From ANME-2 cluster archaeon (GTDB lineage Archaea > Halobacteriota > Methanosarcinia > Methanosarcinales > Methanogasteraceae): 9,198 nt of DNA. The notes under the pieces are model-generated. The model ran no database searches. It was given only the letters and a program-made list of their open reading frames with translations, and was not told the DNA's origin. The position numbers and the translations under genes were made by a program. The stretch lies in the NCBI GenBank assembly GCA_003601535.1, contig PIXW01000103.1, forward strand, positions 1-9,198. Direction: 5' to 3'. Shown piece after piece: positions 6,191 through 9,198 of the stretch (positions within the stretch are counted from its first letter, which is position 1; the number at the start of each line of letters is the position of its first letter).

Positions 6191-6337
6191 GCAAATTCTT
6201 GCTTCTCGCATTTTTATTTATTATATTATTTTCTGAATCAAAGCCATTTATATCCGCGATACGTACGTGGTATCCATGCCGCCAACATCAGGATGCACCA
6301 TTTCGATTCAATATAAATTAATGATCGGTTTTGCTGA

Positions 6338-6347
6338 CTTATAAGAG
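6338..6347 (+). promoter_or_regulatory. Candidate TATA box of the CheR-led cluster
   Basis: CTTATAAGAG is a TATA-like element about 234 nt upstream of the CheR start. Initiation about 25 nt downstream would fall on the 7-bp inverted repeat at 6368-6384. Two other A/T boxes upstream compete as candidates, so the choice is weak. Confidence 0.3.
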
Positions 6348-6367
6348 TTTTCATTTCGGAGATTACT

Positions 6368-6384
6368 ATTTCCATCCTGGAAAT
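6368..6384. repeat. 17-bp perfect inverted repeat in the CheR leader region
   Basis: ATTTCCA-TCC-TGGAAAT is a perfect 7-bp inverted repeat with a 3-bp centre. It lies near the predicted transcription start of the plus-strand cluster and shares the TTTCCAT/ATGGAAA half-site style of the 38-bp palindrome at 913-950. It could be an operator, perhaps for the divergent wHTH protein. Confidence 0.4.
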
Positions 6385-6580
6385 CAACGTATGCGTTCAG
6401 AAGGTCATGGATGGAATCTGCTTTTCGAGAAAGTCGATGCCTGCACCGCTACAATCTCGACAAGTCCAAGATGGCGTATTATGCAACACAGCAGTTGGAG
6501 CGAAATCTATATTACACACCGGTACGACAGAATCACTGTAACAGCGGTCAGACAAAACCGGTTGGGGAGGAGATTAATAA

Positions 6581-7186
6581 ATGGCATTTACCTACTTCTT
6601 CAGGGATATGCAAACGCTGGAGATGATTCGTGACCATGTGGTTCCGACACTGCGGACACGTAGATTCGCCCATATCTGGGATGCGGGGTGCGCAATGGGT
6701 CCGGAGCCATACACCCTTGCCATTGTTCTCAGGGAGAACATGGGACCCATGATCTTCAGAAACGTCAGCATACATGCTACCGATATCGATGAAAGCAACC
6801 TGTTTGGAGATATCATCGAAGAGGGAGTATATCCATGGGAACAGGTCGAGCGAATTCCAAAGGATATCTTCACCAGATACTTTGCGTCAGCCGACAAACC
6901 AGACCATTTCAGACTCGTCGAGGAGATCAGGAAACGGGTCTCATATCAGAAACACAATTTACTCAGCCTCGAGCCTGTGCGGAAAGATTTTATGCTCATC
7001 GTCTGTAAGAACGTTCTCCTCCATTTCAAGAAGGATGAAAGAATAAAAGTCATCGAGATGTTCCATGACGCGCTGGCTGAAGGTGGCTTTTTTGCGACCG
7101 AGCAGACACAGAAGATGCCCAAGGAACTCGATAGTATGTTTGAACCCGTGGTATCGAATGCACAGTTGTTCCGGAAGGTAGGATAA
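6581..7186 (+). CDS. CheR-type SAM-dependent methyltransferase lacking the N-terminal domain
   Basis: The 201-residue protein starts straight into the CheR catalytic fold (TYFFRD, residues 4-9). The SAM-binding motif is DAGCAMGPEPYTLAI (34-48). An acidic motif ATDID (66-70) follows, and IVCKNVLLHF corresponds to the conserved C-R-N-V-L motif of CheR, with Lys in place of Arg. Classical CheR is about 270 residues with an alpha-helical N-terminal domain of about 70 residues that helps bind chemoreceptors; that domain is absent and does not appear in any frame upstream. A strong GGGGAGGAG Shine-Dalgarno precedes the ATG, supporting this as the true start. It is expected to transfer methyl from SAM to a carboxylate, perhaps a receptor glutamate. 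Without the docking domain and with no CheB nearby, the substrate is uncertain. The next gene begins after 5 nt. Confidence 0.85.
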   Translation: MAFTYFFRDMQTLEMIRDHVVPTLRTRRFAHIWDAGCAMGPEPYTLAIVLRENMGPMIFRNVSIHATDIDESNLFGDIIEEGVYPWEQVERIPKDIFTRYFASADKPDHFRLVEEIRKRVSYQKHNLLSLEPVRKDFMLIVCKNVLLHFKKDERIKVIEMFHDALAEGGFFATEQTQKMPKELDSMFEPVVSNAQLFRKVG

Positions 7187-7191
7187 CAATC

Positions 7192-7716
7192 ATGGTGTCA
7201 AGATTGGAGATGGTCTTTCCGGATGACTGGCAGTCTATGCTAAATGTCTATAAAGATTTTATATATTCCACAGGATCTCAACCTGTCAATGAAAACCTTC
7301 TGCTTATTTTGCTTGAAATCGGGGTGCGATTCGGAGAGAGGCTATCACGGTTGCATCCGGATGGATTTGTCGAGATTGGCTGCGGTCTGGCGATTCCATC
7401 ACTAACTCTCGCAAAACTTGGTCATACCAATGGAAGGGCTGTTGACATAGACCCAAAGATTCTCTCTTACGCTGAAGATATGAGAGATCATCTGGGATGT
7501 GACCTTGAGTTTCAGTGTCGTGATGTCTTTGAGGATCGACCCGAGTTGCAGAAAGGCGAGCTCCTGATCGCAGAGAAGCCTGCAAGCTACAAGAAGAACA
7601 TCCTGGAAGTCGAATATAATATAAGAAACTGGTGCGTGATTGAAGGTCATAACCTTGCAGTGATCCCCCTCATTTATGGATACCGATACCCTGATCTCTT
7701 ACTCTCTGAGATGTGA
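7192..7716 (+). CDS. Class I SAM-dependent methyltransferase, frameshifted near its C-terminus
   Basis: This 174-codon frame encodes a Rossmann-type methyltransferase. Motif I is FVEIGCGLAIPSL (59-71), the acidic loop after beta-2 is AVDIDPK (D85, D87), and a motif resembling the QCRDVFED region (about 107-114) follows. Its N-terminal helices (about 10-50) may form a cap. The reading frame ends at TGA 7714-7716 after LLLSEM, but the +1-shifted frame continues with about 33 sensible codons, so the natural protein was probably about 206 residues. The likely slip lies between 7670 and 7710, near GATACCGATACCC. The product may be inactive, shortened, or intact if the shift is a sequencing error. 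It lies 5 nt after the CheR-type gene, so the two are co-transcribed. The substrate is unknown. Confidence 0.78.
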   Translation: MVSRLEMVFPDDWQSMLNVYKDFIYSTGSQPVNENLLLILLEIGVRFGERLSRLHPDGFVEIGCGLAIPSLTLAKLGHTNGRAVDIDPKILSYAEDMRDHLGCDLEFQCRDVFEDRPELQKGELLIAEKPASYKKNILEVEYNIRNWCVIEGHNLAVIPLIYGYRYPDLLLSEM

Positions 7717-7813
7717 AAAACATGAAAAGAGACTCAGACAGGTGGGCTTTAAGGTGGAGAACAGACAGATATGTGAACAGTTGCCATTCAGGTGGTTGAT
7801 CGCAACTAAATAG
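7712..7813 (+). pseudogene. Out-of-frame C-terminal remainder of the SAM methyltransferase
   Basis: In the frame one base ahead of the preceding gene, codons from TGT 7712 to the TAG at 7811-7813 read CEKHEKRLRQVGFKVENRQ and then ICEQLPFRWLIATK. This has the pattern of a methyltransferase tail: a charged helix, an 'aGF' turn and two terminal strands. It has no start codon or ribosome site of its own. It joins naturally to LISYSLR encoded just upstream in the same frame, which implies one inserted base, or two lost, in the parent gene. Confidence 0.65.
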
Positions 7814-7827
7814 GGGAAAATCGTCTC

Positions 7828-8424
7828 ATGAAGATTCTGAATCTTACCAGTGACAGCAAGATGTATACATCCAACGTCTATCTCATCACAGGGACATGGA
7901 ACGCTATCGACGATCTCAATACGCTGGTAGACGTGGGCAGAGATCCATCCGTGATCGAAAAGATCAATAATGCTTCGACAGGCGTTGGCAAAAAGCGAGT
8001 GGAGCAGGTTATCCTGACCCATAGCCACTATGATCACGCAAGCCTTCTGCCGCAGATCATAGAAACGTTCAAGCCAGAAGTGTATGCGTATTCATCCTCT
8101 TTGGAAGGAGTGGATCATCTGTTAAAGGACGGAGATATGTTGAAACTGGGTGATCGAATCTTCGAGGTCATCTACACGCCGGGTCACAGCAGCGATTCGA
8201 TCTGTCTCTATTGTGAAGAGGAGCGTGTGTTGTTTGCGGGTGACAGCGCAGTTGTGATCCGGTCGGCTGGCGGCACCTACGAGGATGGGTTTGTCCACGC
8301 ACTGGAAAAGATCTGCCGCAGGGACATCCAGTCGATCTATTTCGGGCACGGAGATCCCTTACTCGACAACTGCAATGCACGGGTGCACGACTCGCTGAAG
8401 ATCGTCAGGGAGGCACGCAAATGA
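7828..8424 (+). CDS. Metallo-beta-lactamase-fold hydrolase
   Basis: This 198-residue protein has the full metal-ligand set of the metallo-beta-lactamase superfamily. These are THSHYDH (H65, H67, D69, H70), H120 (YTPGHSSDS), D139 (FAGDS) and H174 (FGHGD), enough for a dinuclear site. An N-terminal strand pair leads to LVDVG (D35), another typical motif. The length fits a minimal glyoxalase-II-like thioesterase or lactonase with no added domain, so the substrate cannot be told. It has a GGGGA Shine-Dalgarno about 12 nt before the ATG, lies 14 nt after the methyltransferase TAG, and overlaps the deacetylase-like start by ATGA, which implies coupled translation. A thioester or lactone substrate in an acyl-modification pathway is a reasonable guess given its neighbours. 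Confidence 0.93.
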   Translation: MKILNLTSDSKMYTSNVYLITGTWNAIDDLNTLVDVGRDPSVIEKINNASTGVGKKRVEQVILTHSHYDHASLLPQIIETFKPEVYAYSSSLEGVDHLLKDGDMLKLGDRIFEVIYTPGHSSDSICLYCEEERVLFAGDSAVVIRSAGGTYEDGFVHALEKICRRDIQSIYFGHGDPLLDNCNARVHDSLKIVREARK

Positions 8425-8930
8425 AGATAGTCTTTCACGAAGATTTTAAGCGGACCGATTATGCAACAGACGGCGCATCAGTGCCTGGCAGAATGGAGTG
8501 TATCATGGATGCGCTGGTCGAAGAGGGCAGATATGATGTGATTTCGCCTGAGCTTGCGTCATCTAAAGATCTGTCGCTGGCACATTCCAGGACTCATATC
8601 GCAGGCATCGCAGAGGATACAAGGTTGTTTGAGATGGCATCACTATCTGCTGGTGGCGCCATACTGGCATCAGAGATTGCTTTTAAGAAAGAGCCGGCGT
8701 TTGCCTGTATCCGACCGCCCGGACACCATGCATCAAGAAATTCCAGCTGGGGCTACTGCGCATTCTGCAATATGGGTATTGCACTCCTGAAATTGAGAGC
8801 GGAAGGGCTCATTCGAAGCGCGTTCGTGCTGGATGTTGATGCACACACAGGAGATGGGACGATCGATGTGCTTTCAGACTGGAAGGATGTTATGGTCCTG
8901 AATCCCATGGCTGGCAATAACAAGGATTAG
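8421..8930 (+). CDS. Truncated histone-deacetylase/acetylpolyamine amidohydrolase-like protein
   Basis: The 169-codon frame aligns with the N-terminal two thirds of the HDAC/AcuC/acetylpolyamine amidohydrolase family, whose small archaeal forms are about 250 residues (from memory). Visible motifs are ASVPGRME (substrate-pocket region), IRPPGHHAS with the catalytic His pair, WGYCAFCNMGIA, and LDVDAHTGDGT with the first Asp and His zinc ligands. The frame then hits TAG at 8928-8930, right after NPMAGNNKD, where family members usually have a tyrosine codon. Coding resemblance continues downstream with a frameshift and a second stop. The third zinc ligand and the catalytic tyrosine region are therefore missing, so the product should be inactive. 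The ATG overlaps the stop of the hydrolase gene. The intact ancestor would have removed an acetyl group from a polyamine, lysine or similar amide. Confidence 0.83.
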   Translation: MKIVFHEDFKRTDYATDGASVPGRMECIMDALVEEGRYDVISPELASSKDLSLAHSRTHIAGIAEDTRLFEMASLSAGGAILASEIAFKKEPAFACIRPPGHHASRNSSWGYCAFCNMGIALLKLRAEGLIRSAFVLDVDAHTGDGTIDVLSDWKDVMVLNPMAGNNKD

Positions 8931-9007
8931 CTCAAAGAGATCGAGAATTTTACATTCATGATATCCAGTACGTTGACATCGTTGGAGTATCGGCTGGATT
9001 CGAATAA
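8931..9007 (+). pseudogene. Degraded downstream remnant of the deacetylase-like gene
   Basis: After the TAG, the same frame gives LKEIENF. From TAC 8951 the frame shifted by one lost base (or two gained) gives YIHDIQYVDIVGVSAGFE, ending at TAA 9005-9007. VGVSAGF-D is the family motif that supplies the second aspartate zinc ligand; here that Asp is Glu. The roughly 80-90 residues normally following, including the glycine-rich loop with the catalytic Tyr, are absent, and the acetyltransferase gene begins 13 nt later. Nonsense, frameshift, ligand change and a 3' deletion together argue for genuine decay rather than a single error. Confidence 0.75.
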
Positions 9008-9020
9008 CCGAAGGGAACAA

Positions 9021-9198
9021 ATGCCAGAAAGACTGACTTTTAAGTTACTGCCCCGTGACCAGCACTCTGGATACGACTGGTTGAATATCGATTGCGGTGC
9101 TGCCCGGGTGGGCAAGGTCAGAGGTCTGATCGACGGCAGAACCCTGACGATTCATTCGATCAATATATTTCCTGAGTTTGAAGGGCATGGCTATGGCA
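9021..9198 (+). CDS. GNAT-family acetyltransferase, N-terminal part (runs off right edge)
   Basis: The frame from ATG 9021 is open for 59 codons to the window end, preceded by an AAGGGA Shine-Dalgarno. The sequence has the layout of a small GNAT domain: strands (RVGKVRGLIDGRTLTIHSI), then the start of motif A with NIFPEFEGHGYG. This matches the V-x-P-x-x-Q/R-G-x-G-x-G/A acetyl-CoA pyrophosphate loop, with Glu and His in the variable positions. The remainder, including the helix after the loop, is outside the window. It directly follows the deacetylase remnant, so the pair may once have added and removed acetyl groups on the same substrate. Substrate unknown. Confidence 0.72.
   Translation, partial: MPERLTFKLLPRDQHSGYDWLNIDCGAARVGKVRGLIDGRTLTIHSINIFPEFEGHGYG

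Larger units (their letters stand above)
6142..6580. other. Divergent intergenic region between the KaiC operon and the CheR cluster
   Basis: Several frames are open across parts of this 439-bp stretch, but none has a recognisable protein or a convincing ribosome site. The 6142-6240 side is A/T-rich and holds the leftward promoter. Toward the plus-strand genes are three TATA-like elements: TTTATAT (6247-6253), AATATAAAT (6310-6318) and CTTATAAGAG (6338-6347). Short inverted repeats lie at 6258-6274 (GATAC..GTATC) and 6368-6384. Two ACCGGT hexamers (6518-6523 and 6557-6562) could pair in RNA next to the CheR Shine-Dalgarno. The predicted plus-strand leader is 200-300 nt, long enough for a regulatory RNA, though no known riboswitch was recognised. 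Confidence 0.5.

Noticed and set aside
6331..6633. Plus-strand open frames of 71-100 codons upstream of the CheR-type gene, considered as a missing CheR N-terminal domain or a small gene
   Set aside because: None resembles the helical CheR N-terminal domain, none is in frame with the CheR catalytic part, none has a convincing Shine-Dalgarno, and they run out of frame into the CheR coding region.
7711..7813. A separate small gene starting at ATG 7711 or 7722
   Set aside because: ATG 7711 is followed at once by TGA. The frame from ATG 7722 gives an unlikely short peptide, whereas the C-terminal methyltransferase frame has no start of its own.
8421..9007. TAG 8928-8930 read as pyrrolysine in a methanogen-like archaeon
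   Set aside because: TAG serves as an ordinary stop for the small membrane protein (4076-4074) and at 7811. The position is expected to be Tyr, and a frameshift and another stop follow, so read-through would not restore the protein.

Overview
The window looks like chromosomal DNA of an anaerobic euryarchaeon, perhaps a methanogen or ANME-like member of the Methanomicrobia. That lineage is inferred from gene content and style only. It has a two-domain KaiC-like ATPase with a winged-helix partner, archaeal histidine kinases, a CheR-type methyltransferase, A/T-rich TATA/BRE-like sites, and strong Shine-Dalgarno sequences with 1-5 nt gaps or ATGA overlaps between genes. No rRNA, tRNA, CRISPR array, integrase or transposase was seen.

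Layout. (1) 1-772, minus strand: the N-terminal part of a methyl-accepting chemotaxis-type transducer that runs off the left edge. (2) 773-1198: a 426-bp gene-free stretch with a near-perfect 38-bp palindrome at 913-950. (3) 1199-3838, minus strand: a compact three-gene two-component operon, transcribed from high to low coordinates. It encodes a membrane PAS histidine kinase, then a receiver fused to a histidine-phosphotransfer (DHp) domain with no ATPase domain, then a stand-alone receiver. Together these look like a split His-Asp-His-Asp phosphorelay. (4) 3839-4073: a spacer with a nested 54-bp inverted repeat. (5) 4074-6141, minus strand: a three-gene operon of winged-helix regulator, double-domain KaiC-like ATPase and a small three-helix membrane protein. 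Its promoter is promising and implies a nearly leaderless transcript. (6) 6142-6580: a 439-bp divergent regulatory region. (7) 6581-9198, plus strand: CheR-type methyltransferase without its N-terminal domain, a second SAM methyltransferase (frameshifted near its 3' end), a metallo-beta-lactamase-fold hydrolase, a broken histone-deacetylase-like amidohydrolase, and the start of a GNAT acetyltransferase that runs off the right edge.

The left two thirds is dominated by signal transduction: transducer, phosphorelay and KaiC switch. The KaiC operon and the CheR-led cluster are divergent and share one intergenic region, so the winged-helix protein could control both. The plus-strand cluster joins two methyltransferases, a hydrolase, a deacetylase remnant and an acetyltransferase, suggesting reversible methyl/acyl modification of a small molecule or protein. 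At least two genes in it carry reading-frame disruptions, so it is either decaying or affected by sequencing error. The most unusual items are the split phosphorelay, the KaiC/wHTH/membrane-anchor operon with asymmetric active sites, and the two large palindromes.
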